A stretch of 64,000 nt of DNA from JAICMB01 sp035295125 (GCA_035295125.1 DATGJP010000084.1:1-64000), one strand, 5' to 3'. Positions 8,149 to 17,685 are shown, counted from the stretch's first letter. Notes: generated by a model from the sequence alone, not told the origin. A program made the numbers and translations.

Positions 8149-9726
8149 TCAGACTACCAGGACTTTGTGGTCGGGGCAGTCGAGGTGGACGTTCTCGTAG
8201 AGCGTGTCGAGCAGATTGAGGCCGTGCTTGGCGAGGAAAGGCAGGATGGAATAGTAGCGCTCCTGCAAATGTTTTTCGGGGTAGATGAGGTGCATCAGGT
8301 ACAGGGCGTCGGCGTTTGCGCGCGCGTCGCGGCGCATGGCCTCGCGCTCCGTCTTGCCCTCGATTTTCGATAGCTGGTAGAGCATTTTGGCGCGGCTACG
8401 TTCCAGCGCTTTCGCCAGCGTGGGGTCGAAGCTCGTCACGTCGCCCTGGAGCTGGCTCAACGACTCCGTGAGTTTCTGGCGTACTTCCTCAAATTTCCGC
8501 ACCAGACTATCGGGGACCAGCGTTCGCGCGAGGCGGTCGCGAACTGCGGCTTCCGATTGAAACAGCTCCGGCAAGCGCATGTGATACCGATCCATCAGCT
8601 TGGCTGCCTTCTGATCGAGAATCGTGAATCCGCTGCGTGCCACCATCACCGGCATGCGGCCGAGCAGATCCTCATAGATGACCTGCGACTGCGCCATGTA
8701 AGCGAGTTCGGCCGGGCCACCGACGTAGGCGACGGTCGGCAGCAGGTAGTCTTGCATCACTGGGCGCAGCAGCGCGTTCGGCGAGACGTGCTCGGCGCGA
8801 TCGACGAGTTCGCCGATGCTGTAGGTTCGGTCTTTTGACGCGTAATCGCCGTTCTGGCGCTTCAATGACACGCGTCGGTTGTCTTCCAGCACGAAGAACA
8901 AGGAAGTCTGCGGTTCGATCAGGACCTGCGCGTGATAACCCGCCTGCGCGAGCTCTTTGTTGCGCGCGAGCAGCTTATCCTTCAGACCAGTGCTGTCGTG
9001 AAGCGCATCGCGGAGCAGCGGCGCGGCGATGCGGCGAACCTCGGCATCCAGGGGATCGACAAACAGGACGTTCCAGGGCGCAAGCAATTCCTGTAACAGG
9101 GTTAGGAACGCTTCGCCGAATGTTACACCCGGCTGATAGGCGCGCGCGACCAGGCTACTCACTTCCTCGCCGAATGCAAATGGGGCGAGAGCAGCGGCCA
9201 GGGCATCGATCGGGACTTCGCGCATCGGAATCGTGCCTACCGGCTGCAGCGAGGGCCCGTGACCATCCGCTTGGAGGCGTACCGGGCGATGATCCTGGTC
9301 GAACACGTAGGCGTGATTGATCTCGGCCAGGTCGTGGTCCTCGGTCGCAAGCCAGAAAACGGGCACGGCAGGGATGCCTTCTTCGGTCAGACGGCGAGCG
9401 AGGCGCACCGCGGTCACCGCCTTGTGGATGGTGTAGGCGGGGCCCGAAAACAGGCCGACCTGCTGTCCAGTAACGACGGCGACCGTCCCCTCCTGCGCCA
9501 AAAGATCGAGAGATGGATTGTTCGCGTTCCTTTTGCGCAGTGCCTGGACCAGCGCGGCCCTACGCTCGGCCGGGAATTGGATTTCGCGGGCCGCCGCCCG
9601 GAAGGAGGTTAAATCACCCGGAGCATGCGCATAAAAACCTGAAACACGATCGTAATGGTATTGAAAATCGGAGAATAGCTTGGAGGTGTGGGGGATTTCC
9701 GTGTGGCGTAGACAGCCGTTCTCCAT
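8149..9726 (-). CDS. bshC: Bacillithiol biosynthesis cysteine-adding enzyme BshC (putative)
   Basis: 525 residues, close to the usual 530-540. It shows the BshC-type Rossmann core: VVTGQQVGLFSGPAYTIHK near residue 85, FWLATEDHDLAEINH, PTVAYVGGPAELAYMAQ, and a long C-terminal coiled region. BshC adds cysteine to glucosaminyl-malate in the last step of bacillithiol synthesis in the cytoplasm. bshA and bshB are not in the window. The neighbouring frataxin and HemW genes, on the other strand, concern iron and heme, which fits a low-molecular-weight-thiol role but is only suggestive. Confidence 0.9.
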   Translation of the reverse strand: MENGCLRHTEIPHTSKLFSDFQYHYDRVSGFYAHAPGDLTSFRAAAREIQFPAERRAALVQALRKRNANNPSLDLLAQEGTVAVVTGQQVGLFSGPAYTIHKAVTAVRLARRLTEEGIPAVPVFWLATEDHDLAEINHAYVFDQDHRPVRLQADGHGPSLQPVGTIPMREVPIDALAAALAPFAFGEEVSSLVARAYQPGVTFGEAFLTLLQELLAPWNVLFVDPLDAEVRRIAAPLLRDALHDSTGLKDKLLARNKELAQAGYHAQVLIEPQTSLFFVLEDNRRVSLKRQNGDYASKDRTYSIGELVDRAEHVSPNALLRPVMQDYLLPTVAYVGGPAELAYMAQSQVIYEDLLGRMPVMVARSGFTILDQKAAKLMDRYHMRLPELFQSEAAVRDRLARTLVPDSLVRKFEEVRQKLTESLSQLQGDVTSFDPTLAKALERSRAKMLYQLSKIEGKTEREAMRRDARANADALYLMHLIYPEKHLQERYYSILPFLAKHGLNLLDTLYENVHLDCPDHKVLVV

Positions 9727-9850
9727 GACTCTTAGCAGATGTGCCCAGTTCCCTGAAAGATGCTAAAAAGCAAACGTCTGTAAGACGCACAGAAGTCTGT
9801 AGCGTTAGCCCGCCGACCTATCCTAACATGAAGAAGGCTCCCCCTTTCCT

Positions 9851-10177
9851 ATGGATGAACAGGAGTTTCGTACGCGCGCCGACGAGGCGCTTACTTCGCT
9901 GAACCGGCGGTTGGCCTCGGCATCGGACGAAGCCGAATTTGAGGCGGATCTGAATTCCGGTGCTTTGACGATCGAGTTTGAGGACCCGCCCGCGAAATTC
10001 GTCGTTAGTCCCAACACGCCGGTGCGGCAAATCTGGGTTTCGGCGCATTCCAGGAGTTTCAAGCTGGATTGGGATGCCGCCCGCAATGCCTTCGTGCTCC
10101 GCGATACGGGCGAGACGTTGACAGAATTGATCCAGGGCGCCATCAGCAAGCAGCTCGGTGAAGAGGTGACGCTCTAG
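9851..10177 (+). CDS. cyaY: Frataxin/CyaY-family iron-binding protein
   Basis: 108 residues, the length of bacterial CyaY. The N-terminal acidic helix (MDEQEFRTRADEALTSLNRR), the beta-sheet with VSPNTPVRQIWVSAHS (matching the conserved NxxxxxQxW of frataxins) and the final helix (ETLTELIQGAISKQLGE) are all recognisable. CyaY binds iron and tunes IscS-dependent Fe-S cluster assembly in the cytoplasm. CyaY is best known from Proteobacteria, so its presence here is of some interest. The stop is 4 bases before the hemW start, so the two are probably one operon. Confidence 0.82.
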   Translation: MDEQEFRTRADEALTSLNRRLASASDEAEFEADLNSGALTIEFEDPPAKFVVSPNTPVRQIWVSAHSRSFKLDWDAARNAFVLRDTGETLTELIQGAISKQLGEEVTL

Positions 10178-10181
10178 CAGC

Positions 10182-11282
10182 ATGCCTGGGGTTTACATTT
10201 CCTATCCGTTCTGCGCACAGAAATGCACCTACTGCAATTTCTCGTCGGGGGTGTTTGGCGCGGACCTGGAACGGAGATACCTGCGGGCTCTGGAGGCGGA
10301 GATCGGCTCGCACGCCTGGACATGGAGGCCTGAAACCGTATACCTGGGCGGTGGAACTCCGAGCCAGATGAGTCCGGGGGCCCTGGCACGGCTCTTGTCG
10401 CGGGTTCCAGGCCGTCCCTGGGCGGAAGGCACCATCGAAGCGGCGCCCGGGACAATTAGCAGCGAGACCGTCGCAGCGTGGGTGGCCTGCGGAATCAATC
10501 GTGTCAGCATGGGTGTGCAGTCGTTTGTACAGCGCGAACTCAGCCGAACAGGACGGAAGCACACTGCCGAGCTGGTGCAGCGTGAAGTCGGGCTGCTGCG
10601 CGAACGAGACTTCTCGAATTTCAATGTCGACCTGATTGCGGGGCTGCCGGGGCAAACGCGGCAATCGTGGACAGAGTCGCTCGAATGGATCAAACGGCTG
10701 GAGCCGCCGCATGTTTCCGTCTACATGCTGGAAATTGACGAGGACAGCCGCCTCGGTCAGGAAGTTCTGCTGAACGGGAAGCGCTATGGCGCACCGGATA
10801 TACCGACGGATGGGTTGATCGCCGACTTTTACGAGATGGCGGCATACGAGCTTCGGCGGATGGGCATTGTGCGCTACGAGATTTCAAACTTCGCACGGCC
10901 GGGTTTTGAATCGCTGCATAATCTGAAGTACTGGCGGTTGGAGCCGTATGCGGGGTTTGGTTCGGACGCGCATTCGTTCGACGGCTCGACGCGGGCGGAG
11001 AACGTTGAGTCGGCGGTGGAATACGTGGACCGATGGGAGAGCGCCAAGCCGGTACGAGCGGCGACGACGCAGGCGAACCGGTCGGAGGAGAAGTTTTTCG
11101 TGGGGCTGCGGCTGGCTGAAGGCGTGCGTCCGGAACCCCAGGAGTGGGAGCGATTTGATGAGCCGATCGGGCGTTTCTTGCTCGCGGGCCTGCTGGAATT
11201 GGACGGCGGAGTGCTGCGGCTGACCGATCGGGGAGTGTTGTTGTCGAACGAAGTTTTCGAGGAGTTTGTCGGCGTTGAATAA
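10182..11282 (+). CDS. hemW: HemW-like radical SAM heme chaperone
   Basis: 366 residues. YISYPFCAQKCTYCNF near the N-terminus carries the CxxxCxxC [4Fe-4S]/SAM motif; YLGGGTPSQM, INRVSMGVQSF and VDLIAGLPGQT follow in the order seen in HemN/HemW. It lacks the N-terminal extension of coproporphyrinogen dehydrogenase HemN and starts right at the radical-SAM domain, as HemW does. HemW binds heme and hands it to respiratory enzymes. It forms a tight cluster with cyaY upstream, and its 3' end overlaps the next gene by 17 bases. Confidence 0.9.
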   Translation: MPGVYISYPFCAQKCTYCNFSSGVFGADLERRYLRALEAEIGSHAWTWRPETVYLGGGTPSQMSPGALARLLSRVPGRPWAEGTIEAAPGTISSETVAAWVACGINRVSMGVQSFVQRELSRTGRKHTAELVQREVGLLRERDFSNFNVDLIAGLPGQTRQSWTESLEWIKRLEPPHVSVYMLEIDEDSRLGQEVLLNGKRYGAPDIPTDGLIADFYEMAAYELRRMGIVRYEISNFARPGFESLHNLKYWRLEPYAGFGSDAHSFDGSTRAENVESAVEYVDRWESAKPVRAATTQANRSEEKFFVGLRLAEGVRPEPQEWERFDEPIGRFLLAGLLELDGGVLRLTDRGVLLSNEVFEEFVGVE

Positions 11283-12330
11283 AACAATCGATCTGCGAAG
11301 TGATACCGTGACGCGGCCGACGGCGGCAATGCGCCGCGCGATGGCGGAGGCCGAGGTCGGCGATGATGTGTACGGTGAAGATCCGACGATAAATCGGCTG
11401 GAGCAGCGCGCGGCCGAGATCATGGGCAAGGAAGCGGGACTTTTTGTCGCCACTGGGACCATGGGCAATAACGTCGCGATCAAGGCTCATACGCAGCACG
11501 GCCAGGAAGTCATCTGCGAGGCGCGCGCGCACGTGCTCGACTGGGAACTGGCGATGATGGCCTGGTTTTCCGGCTGCCTGGCGCGCCCGATTCTCGCCGA
11601 AGACGGCATTTTGCGTTGGGATGACATAAAGAAGGTGGTGAAACGCCTGAATGGTTTTACCGCGCCCACTGGTCTGATCGCGGTTGAGAACACGCACAAT
11701 ATGGCGGGCGGGAAAGTCTACCCGGTCGAGGTGTTCGAGGAGATCTGCGATGGCGCGCACGAGTTGGGGATCAAGGTGCACCTGGACGGGGCGCGGATTT
11801 TCAACGCGGCTTGCCATCTGAACCGGCCGGCGCGCGATCTGGCCGCCAAGGCCGATACGGTGATGTTCTGCCTTTCGAAAGGGCTGGGCGCGCCGGTGGG
11901 TTCGATGGTGGTTGGGACAGCGGAAGTGATCGGGCGTGCGCGGCTGTTCCGGAAGCGGCTGGGCGGCGCGATGCGGCAGGCAGGCGTTCTCGCGGCGGCG
12001 GGATTGATCGCTCTGGAAGAAATGCCGAAGCGGCTGGGCGAAGACCATGCGAACGCGCGGGCGTTGGCGGAAGCGCTGGCGAAGATTCCGGGCATTCGCC
12101 TGGATCCTAAGAAGGTCCAGACCAATATCGTCGTCTTCGACATCACCGAGACCGGGCTCAGGACGGATCAGTTGATTCCAAAGCTTCGCGAGCACGGGCT
12201 GAGGATGAGCAGCGCCAATGCAAATGCGATGCGGGCGGTTACGCATTTGGATGTCACGCGGGCGGATTGCGAGCGCGGCGCTGAAATCGTCGGCGAAGTG
12301 CTTGCGGGGGTAGCGTCGGCTACCTGTTAG
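11266..12330 (+). CDS. ltaE: Low-specificity L-threonine aldolase
   Basis: A PLP enzyme of about 354 residues that splits threonine or allo-threonine into glycine and acetaldehyde. The family signature IDLRSDTVTRPTAAMRRAM opens the protein, GDDVYGEDPTINRLE follows, and the PLP lysine lies in MFCLSKGLGAPVGS. The start is uncertain: TTG at 11266 gives a 17-base overlap with hemW, and TTG at 11275 is an alternative; no ATG lies near. The overlap suggests translational coupling to hemW. It is convergent with iolG, the stop codons overlapping by 4 bases. Confidence 0.92.
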   Translation: MSALNKTIDLRSDTVTRPTAAMRRAMAEAEVGDDVYGEDPTINRLEQRAAEIMGKEAGLFVATGTMGNNVAIKAHTQHGQEVICEARAHVLDWELAMMAWFSGCLARPILAEDGILRWDDIKKVVKRLNGFTAPTGLIAVENTHNMAGGKVYPVEVFEEICDGAHELGIKVHLDGARIFNAACHLNRPARDLAAKADTVMFCLSKGLGAPVGSMVVGTAEVIGRARLFRKRLGGAMRQAGVLAAAGLIALEEMPKRLGEDHANARALAEALAKIPGIRLDPKKVQTNIVVFDITETGLRTDQLIPKLREHGLRMSSANANAMRAVTHLDVTRADCERGAEIVGEVLAGVASATC

Positions 12331-13340
12331 GTGATTTCGTCCAGGCGCACCGGACGATGCTCGTCGTGCGATTTGCGGGCGGCTAGCGCCATTACCACTG
12401 GAATTCGGCCATCGATGCCGGTCACTGCCGTGGGTTTGTTTTCGATCACGGCCGTCACGAAGGCCCGCATTTCATTCGCGAAGCTCTCGGTGTAGCGCTC
12501 CATGAAGAAGTTCAGGGGCAGGTCGCGGCGGATTTCTTTTGCGGTGCTGACGACGGCTTGATTGGGGTACAGGTTGCCGGTTGAGATAGCCCCGTCGCTT
12601 CCGAGGATTTCGACCCGCTGGTCGTAGCCGTAGACAGCCTTGCGGCTGTTGTCGATCGTTCCGATTACGCCATTGTTGAACTTCAAGACGATGAGCGCGG
12701 TGTCTACGTCGCCGGCTTTGCCGATCTCCGGGTCGACTCGGACGCCGGCGGTTGTGTAGATCTCGCGGACCTCGTCGCCGATCAGGAAGCGAGCCATGTC
12801 GAAGTCGTGAATGGTCATGTCGAGGAACATGCCGCCCGAGACTCTGACGTAGGAAAGCGGCGGTGGGCCCGGGTCGCGGCTGATGATGTGCACCAGGTTG
12901 GGTGTTCCGATCTCGCCGCTCGCGACGGCCTGGCGCACGCGCGCGAAGTTCGGATCGAAGCGTCGGTTAAAGCCGATTTGCAGCTTCACGCCCGCTTTCT
13001 CGACGGCAGCCAGCGCGCGATCGATGCGGGCAAGCGTGAGGTCGATCGGCTTCTCGCAGAAAATGTGCTTGCCGGCTTGCGCCGCTTCGACGACGAGTTC
13101 AGCGTGGGTGTCGGTTGACGAGCAGATCAGCACCGCGTCGATTTTCGGATCGGCGAGGATCTCGGCGGCGTTGGCCGCGACGTGCGCGATGCCACAATGA
13201 CGGGCGACGGCTTCGGCGGCTTCGCGATTGATGTCCGTGATGGCGATGGGCGCAGCTTCCGGCAACTGGAAGGCGAGCGTTTCGGCATGGACTTTGCCGA
13301 TGCGTCCCGCGCCGATCACTCCAAGGTTGAGTTTAGGCAT
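12327..13340 (-). CDS. iolG: Inositol 2-dehydrogenase
   Basis: 337 residues, GFO/IDH/MocA fold. GVIGAGRIGKVHAE is the NAD-binding Rossmann motif, HIFCEKPIDL contains the catalytic Lys of the EKP motif, and MTIHDFDMARFL carries the conserved His/Asp pair of inositol dehydrogenases. It oxidises myo-inositol to 2-keto-myo-inositol, the first step of the pathway. It is the last gene of the minus-strand inositol operon and overlaps the iolE 3' end by 8 bases. Confidence 0.93.
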   Translation of the reverse strand: MPKLNLGVIGAGRIGKVHAETLAFQLPEAAPIAITDINREAAEAVARHCGIAHVAANAAEILADPKIDAVLICSSTDTHAELVVEAAQAGKHIFCEKPIDLTLARIDRALAAVEKAGVKLQIGFNRRFDPNFARVRQAVASGEIGTPNLVHIISRDPGPPPLSYVRVSGGMFLDMTIHDFDMARFLIGDEVREIYTTAGVRVDPEIGKAGDVDTALIVLKFNNGVIGTIDNSRKAVYGYDQRVEILGSDGAISTGNLYPNQAVVSTAKEIRRDLPLNFFMERYTESFANEMRAFVTAVIENKPTAVTGIDGRIPVVMALAARKSHDEHRPVRLDEIT

Positions 13341-14259
13341 AGTGGTGTTCGATGGACCGCAGGTACTCGCGATTGCGGCGGGCGCTTTCCTTCGGGCTGC
13401 CCATGCCGGGAAGCACGTCCTGCTCTACCAGCGTGTAGCCGGTGTAGTTGTGGGCTTTCAGCCAGCGCAGGACAGCGGGGAAATCGACGCAGCCTTTGCC
13501 GAGTTCACAGAAGACGCCGTGACGGAGGGCTTGGAAGTAGTCCCAGCCTTCGGCGCGGGCGCGGTCCGCGACGTTTGGATCGCAGTCTTTAAAGTGGATG
13601 TACCAGACGCGGTCCTGGAAACGGTCGAGAGCTTCGACCACGCTGGGGCGACCGGCTCCGTACGTATAGTGGCCGGTGTCGAACACTAGGCCGATGGCCT
13701 GTGGGTCGGTCAGTTTCAGGAATCGGTCGATTTCGTCGGGTGTTTCGACGTAGCCGGCACAGTGGTGATGGAAAACGGTCCGCAGCCCGGTGGCGGAGTA
13801 GACGGCGCGTGCGACACGATTGGCCCCGTCCGCGAAGACTTCCCATTCATCGGGGGTCAGACCCATTTCGGGGGTAATCCGGCCGGCGTTCTTCGTGCGC
13901 TCGGGGATTGAGCCATTGTTGTCGGCGAGGACGAGGTAGGGCTTCGGTTCGGTGGCGACGGCGGCCAGCAGTCGCGCGGTCTTGAGCGCTTCGCAGATGC
14001 CGGGCTCGTGTGCGTCGCGGTCCTTCAGCGCGACAGGGACAAAGGCGCCCAGCATGACTAAGCCGCGACGGCCCATTTCGGCGGCGAGAACGGCCGGGTC
14101 AGTGGGCATGTAGCCCCAGTCACCCAGTTCCGTTCCGGTGTAGCCGGTCTCGGCGAGCTCGTCGAGCATGCGGCTGAATCCGATTTGCTCTCCCTTGGCT
14201 TCTTCGAATTCGAGTGTGCCCCAGGAACAGGGGGCGTTTCCTATTTGGAGTTTTGGCAT
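13333..14259 (-). CDS. iolE: Inosose dehydratase-like TIM-barrel protein (IolE)
   Basis: 308 residues with the IolE opening IGNAPCSWGTLEFE and typical AP-endonuclease-2/sugar isomerase metal-site stretches: TVFHHHCAGYVETPDEID, GLVFDTGHYTYGAG and WYIHFKDCDP. IolE dehydrates 2-keto-myo-inositol to the trihydroxycyclohexanedione (THcHDO) used by IolD. It sits between iolA and iolG, after a gap of about 130 bases that holds a GC-rich repeat element. Assignment is strengthened by the operon. Confidence 0.9.
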   Translation of the reverse strand: MPKLQIGNAPCSWGTLEFEEAKGEQIGFSRMLDELAETGYTGTELGDWGYMPTDPAVLAAEMGRRGLVMLGAFVPVALKDRDAHEPGICEALKTARLLAAVATEPKPYLVLADNNGSIPERTKNAGRITPEMGLTPDEWEVFADGANRVARAVYSATGLRTVFHHHCAGYVETPDEIDRFLKLTDPQAIGLVFDTGHYTYGAGRPSVVEALDRFQDRVWYIHFKDCDPNVADRARAEGWDYFQALRHGVFCELGKGCVDFPAVLRWLKAHNYTGYTLVEQDVLPGMGSPKESARRNREYLRSIEHHYA

Positions 14260-14280
14260 TTCATTTTCTCAGCGATGGAC

Positions 14281-14350
14281 GGGTGGAGCAGGCGGTTTCA
14301 CCTGCACGTTCACGCTTGGATCCAAAGGCCGGCTGAAGCCCGCTCCACCC
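14281..14350. repeat. 70-bp intergenic element with 9-bp inverted ends
   Basis: GGGTGGAGC at 14281-14289 is matched by its reverse complement GCTCCACCC at 14342-14350. The inside includes gcaggcggtttcacctgc, the core of the dispersed hairpin family also seen at 3049, 29835, 31450, 49485 and 54655. It lies between iolA and iolE inside the operon, so it is probably transcribed and could influence mRNA stability. Confidence 0.65.
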
Positions 14351-14390
14351 TTCCACAGTCTTGAAAGCTTCGTAAGACCCAAAGAATTCG

Positions 14391-15857
14391 TCAAAATTGG
14401 CGGCTCCATTCGCGGGGCCAGCGTTCGACGACCACTTTCGTCTGCGTGTAGAATTCGACACCGTGCTTGGCTTGGGCGTGCAGGTCGCCGAAGAAGCTGT
14501 CGCCCCAGCCGCTGAACGGGAAGTAGGCGATGGGCGCGGCGACTCCGACGTTGATGCCGACGTTGCCGGCGTTTACTTCGCAGCGGAAGCGGCGGGCGCT
14601 GGCGCCGTCGGTGGTGAACAGGCACGCCATGTTGCCGTAATTGCGGGCGTTCACCATGGCAATGGCTTCGTCCAGCGTTTTTGCGTGCATCAGGCTCAGG
14701 ACGGGGCCGAAGATTTCGGTGCGGGCGATCTCGCCGCCGGGCGGAACGTGATCGAGGATCGTCGGAAACACGAAGTAGCCGTCCTCGTAATCGCTCACCT
14801 TCCTGTTGCGGCCGTCGACCAGGACCTTGGCGCCCTCGCTTTCGCCTTTTGCGATCAGGCTTTCGATGCGGGCTTTGCTTTCGGCCGAGATGACCGGGCC
14901 CATTTCGACGCCATCGGCCATGCCATAGCCGACCTTGCGCTTCGTGGCGGCCGCGACGATGCGCTCCGCGACAGGCCTATCGGCGTCACCAACCGTAATG
15001 GCAACCGAGGCAGCGAGACAACGCTGTCCGGCGCAGCCAAAAGCGGAATCGGCGAGGATGCGCGTGGTCATGTCGAGGTCGGCGTCGGGCAGAATTACTA
15101 CGGGGTTCTTTGCCCCGCCCTGGCATTGGGCCCTTTTTCCGTTGGCGGCGGCGCGGCTGTAGATGTAGCGGGCGGTGGGCGTCGATCCGACGAAGCTGAT
15201 GGCTTTTATGGTCGGGTGGTCGAGGATGGCGTTCACGGTTTCGCGTCCGCCGTTCACGAGTTGGGCGACTCCCGGCGGGAAGCCGGCGGCTTCGAGCAGG
15301 TGGAAGATTTTGTTGGACGACACTGGCACGCGTTCGGACGGCTTCAGGATGAAACAGTTGCCGGTCGCCAGCGCGTACGGCAGGAACCAGAACGGGATCA
15401 TGAACGGAAAGTTGAACGGCGCAATAGCGGCCACCACGCCGACCGGCTGGCGGACCATCAGCTCGTCAATTCCGGGCGCGATGTCCTCGTTGTGAATTCC
15501 CTGCATGAGCGTCGGGATTCCGCAGGCGACCTCGACGTTCTCAATGGACCGGCGCACTTCCGCGACGCTTTCGGTGAACGTCTTGCCGCATTCGTCGGTG
15601 ATCGTGCGGGCAAGGTCGTTAATGTTCTCTTCGAGGAGCGTCTTGAGCTTGAACAGCGGCTGGATGCGGTCTGCTGCGGGCTTGCGGCGCCATTCGACTA
15701 AGGCCTTCTCGGCGGCGGTAGCCGCGGCATTCACTTCCTCCGCCGGCGAGAGGGGAACTTCGGCAATCACCTCGGCGGAGGCGGGGTTCAGAACCTGCAG
15801 GGCCTCGCCGGCCTGCGACGGAAGCCAGTTTCCGGCGACAAAGTTGTTTAGACGCAT
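14391..15857 (-). CDS. iolA: Methylmalonate/malonate-semialdehyde dehydrogenase (CoA-acylating)
   Basis: 488 residues, aldehyde dehydrogenase fold of the MmsA/IolA branch. The catalytic Cys lies in FGCAGQRCLAAS, and AIAPFNFPFMIPFWFLPYAL and the ending INVGVAAPIAYFPFSGWGDS are hallmarks of this branch. It turns malonate semialdehyde into acetyl-CoA and CO2, the last step of inositol breakdown. The start at 15857 is chosen because AAGGAG lies just upstream and the family's N-terminus (NFVAGNW) follows; a longer upstream reading would run into iolD. It is separated from iolD by 16 bases. Confidence 0.94.
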   Translation of the reverse strand: MRLNNFVAGNWLPSQAGEALQVLNPASAEVIAEVPLSPAEEVNAAATAAEKALVEWRRKPAADRIQPLFKLKTLLEENINDLARTITDECGKTFTESVAEVRRSIENVEVACGIPTLMQGIHNEDIAPGIDELMVRQPVGVVAAIAPFNFPFMIPFWFLPYALATGNCFILKPSERVPVSSNKIFHLLEAAGFPPGVAQLVNGGRETVNAILDHPTIKAISFVGSTPTARYIYSRAAANGKRAQCQGGAKNPVVILPDADLDMTTRILADSAFGCAGQRCLAASVAITVGDADRPVAERIVAAATKRKVGYGMADGVEMGPVISAESKARIESLIAKGESEGAKVLVDGRNRKVSDYEDGYFVFPTILDHVPPGGEIARTEIFGPVLSLMHAKTLDEAIAMVNARNYGNMACLFTTDGASARRFRCEVNAGNVGINVGVAAPIAYFPFSGWGDSFFGDLHAQAKHGVEFYTQTKVVVERWPREWSRQF

Positions 15858-15873
15858 TTCGATTCTCCTTGGA

Positions 15874-17685
15874 TCACAGGTTATAGCGCTGCTTTTTACG
15901 CGCTTCTTCGTACTCAGCGCGGGCTTGCTTGACTGCCGGGTTCTCGGACACTTCGGCGACCGCGACATCCCACCAGCTCTCATAGCCAGGTACGCGAACC
16001 TCACGCTCGGTTTCGATGACGATGACGGTGGTTCGGTCGAGGGTCTTTGCCTTTTCGAGGGCTTGCTTCAACTCGCAGACGTTGGCCGCCTTGAAGGCGT
16101 GAGCGCCCAGGCTCGCGGCATTCGCGACGTAATCGACCGGCAGATAGTCGCCATAGTGCGTGCCGAAAGCGCCGCTCCCGAGCGACTGGCTCAGGCCGCC
16201 TATGCTCGCGAAGCCGTGGTTGTCGACCAGGACGATAATCAGTTTCACGTGCTGCTGAACCGACGTCACGATTTCGGCGGGCGCCATGAGGTACGTACCG
16301 TCGCCGAGGAAGACATAGACCTCGCGGCTGGGGTCGGCCAATTTCGCGCCGATCGCGCCAGGGATTTCATAGCCCATGCACGAGTAACCGTATTCGAGGT
16401 GATAGCCGTTGGGCGAGCGAGTGCGCCAGAGCTTGTGAAGGTCGCCGGGGTGGCTGCCGGCAGCGGACAACAGGATATCGCGCGGGCCGGAGGCTTCCCA
16501 AATCGCTCCGATCACTTCGCTTTGGGCGGGTTTGGGCTGATTTCCCAGATGGAACAGGCGGTCGACTTCGGCTTCCCACTTCGTTTTCAGGTCCGCGATG
16601 TTGGTAGCGACGTGGTAGTCGCGGAGCGAGTCGGATAATCGCTCCAGCGTGACGCGGGCGTCGGCCACTACTGGAATCGCGGCGGCTTTGTAGGCGTCGA
16701 ACTCGGCGACGTTGATGTTGACGAAACGCACGTCGGGATTCTGGAAGGCCGTGGTGGAGGCGGTGGTGAAGTCGGAGTAGCGCGTTCCGATTCCGATAAT
16801 CAGGTCGGCGTCGCGGGCCAGCGGATTTGCGGCCAGGTTGCCTGTGGCGCCGATGGCACCGGCGCATTGCGGATGATCGTAGGCCAGCGAGCCTTTGCCG
16901 GCCTGCGTTTCGGCCACGGGAATTCCAGTCTGTTCAGTGAAACGGGCCAGGGCCTCGGACGCTTCGCTATACAGGACGCCCCCGCCGGCAACGATCAGCG
17001 GCTTGCGAGCCATCCGGATGGCTTCGACCGCGCGCTGGAAGGAGAGCTGATCGGGTTCGGACCGGCGGATGAGCCAGACTCGCTTGCGGAACAGCTCTTC
17101 TGGGAAATCGTAGGCCTCGGCTTGTACGTCTTGAGGAAGCGCAAGCGTGACGGCTCCGGTTTCCGAGGGCGACGTCAGCACTCGCATGACCTCGGGCAGC
17201 GTAGTGATGATCTGCTCGGGGCGATAAATGCGATCCCAGTAGCGGGACACGGGCTTGAAGCAGTCGTTGACGCCTATGTCCTGGGTGGCTGGCGATTCGA
17301 GCTGCTGCAGCACCGGGGCGACGTTGCGGCGCGCGAAAATGTCGCCGGGAAGCAGCAGCACCGGAAGCCGATTGATGGTGGCGAGCGCAGCTCCGGTGAT
17401 CATGTTAGTCGCGCCGGGACCGATCGACGATGTACAGGCAAAGGTGCGCAGGCGATTGCTGGTTTTGGCGTAGCCGGAGGCAATGTGGACCGCGGATTGT
17501 TCGTTGCGGACCAGGATGTACGGGAAGTCGGGGTTCTGCTGCAAGGCCTGGCCAATGCCCGCGACGTTGCCATGGCCGAAGATGCCGAGCATGCCTCCGA
17601 AGAACTGGTGCTCACGGCCGTCGCGTTCGACGTATTGGTTCTTCAGGAAGGCTACGATGGCCTGGGCCGTGGTGAGGCGGATCAT
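15874..17685 (-). CDS. iolD: THcHDO hydrolase (ThDP-dependent)
   Basis: 603 residues, acetolactate-synthase-like three-domain ThDP enzyme. LVRNEQSAVHIASGYAKTS holds the catalytic Glu region, and VFLGDGTYLMAPAEI begins the ThDP-binding GDG motif that ends at DNHGFASIGGLSQSLG. The last stretch fits IolD rather than acetolactate synthase. IolD opens the ring of 3D-(3,5/4)-trihydroxycyclohexane-1,2-dione to 5-deoxy-glucuronate. Its start overlaps the transaldolase-like stop by 4 bases (ATGA), showing translational coupling. Confidence 0.94.
   Translation of the reverse strand: MIRLTTAQAIVAFLKNQYVERDGREHQFFGGMLGIFGHGNVAGIGQALQQNPDFPYILVRNEQSAVHIASGYAKTSNRLRTFACTSSIGPGATNMITGAALATINRLPVLLLPGDIFARRNVAPVLQQLESPATQDIGVNDCFKPVSRYWDRIYRPEQIITTLPEVMRVLTSPSETGAVTLALPQDVQAEAYDFPEELFRKRVWLIRRSEPDQLSFQRAVEAIRMARKPLIVAGGGVLYSEASEALARFTEQTGIPVAETQAGKGSLAYDHPQCAGAIGATGNLAANPLARDADLIIGIGTRYSDFTTASTTAFQNPDVRFVNINVAEFDAYKAAAIPVVADARVTLERLSDSLRDYHVATNIADLKTKWEAEVDRLFHLGNQPKPAQSEVIGAIWEASGPRDILLSAAGSHPGDLHKLWRTRSPNGYHLEYGYSCMGYEIPGAIGAKLADPSREVYVFLGDGTYLMAPAEIVTSVQQHVKLIIVLVDNHGFASIGGLSQSLGSGAFGTHYGDYLPVDYVANAASLGAHAFKAANVCELKQALEKAKTLDRTTVIVIETEREVRVPGYESWWDVAVAEVSENPAVKQARAEYEEARKKQRYNL

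Noticed and set aside
7498..8373. Plus-strand frame of 291 codons opposite the HpaI-type aldolase and bshC
   Set aside because: Shadow frame; spans the end of one gene and the start of the other on the minus strand.
10690..12246. Long minus-strand frame of 518 codons opposite hemW and ltaE
   Set aside because: It is the antisense shadow of two well-identified genes; Arg/Pro/His-rich composition reflects complementary GC-rich codons.
14397..15701. Plus-strand frame of 434 codons opposite iolA
   Set aside because: Antisense shadow of iolA; its repeated Asp/Val/Gly/Ala pattern is the usual mirror artefact.
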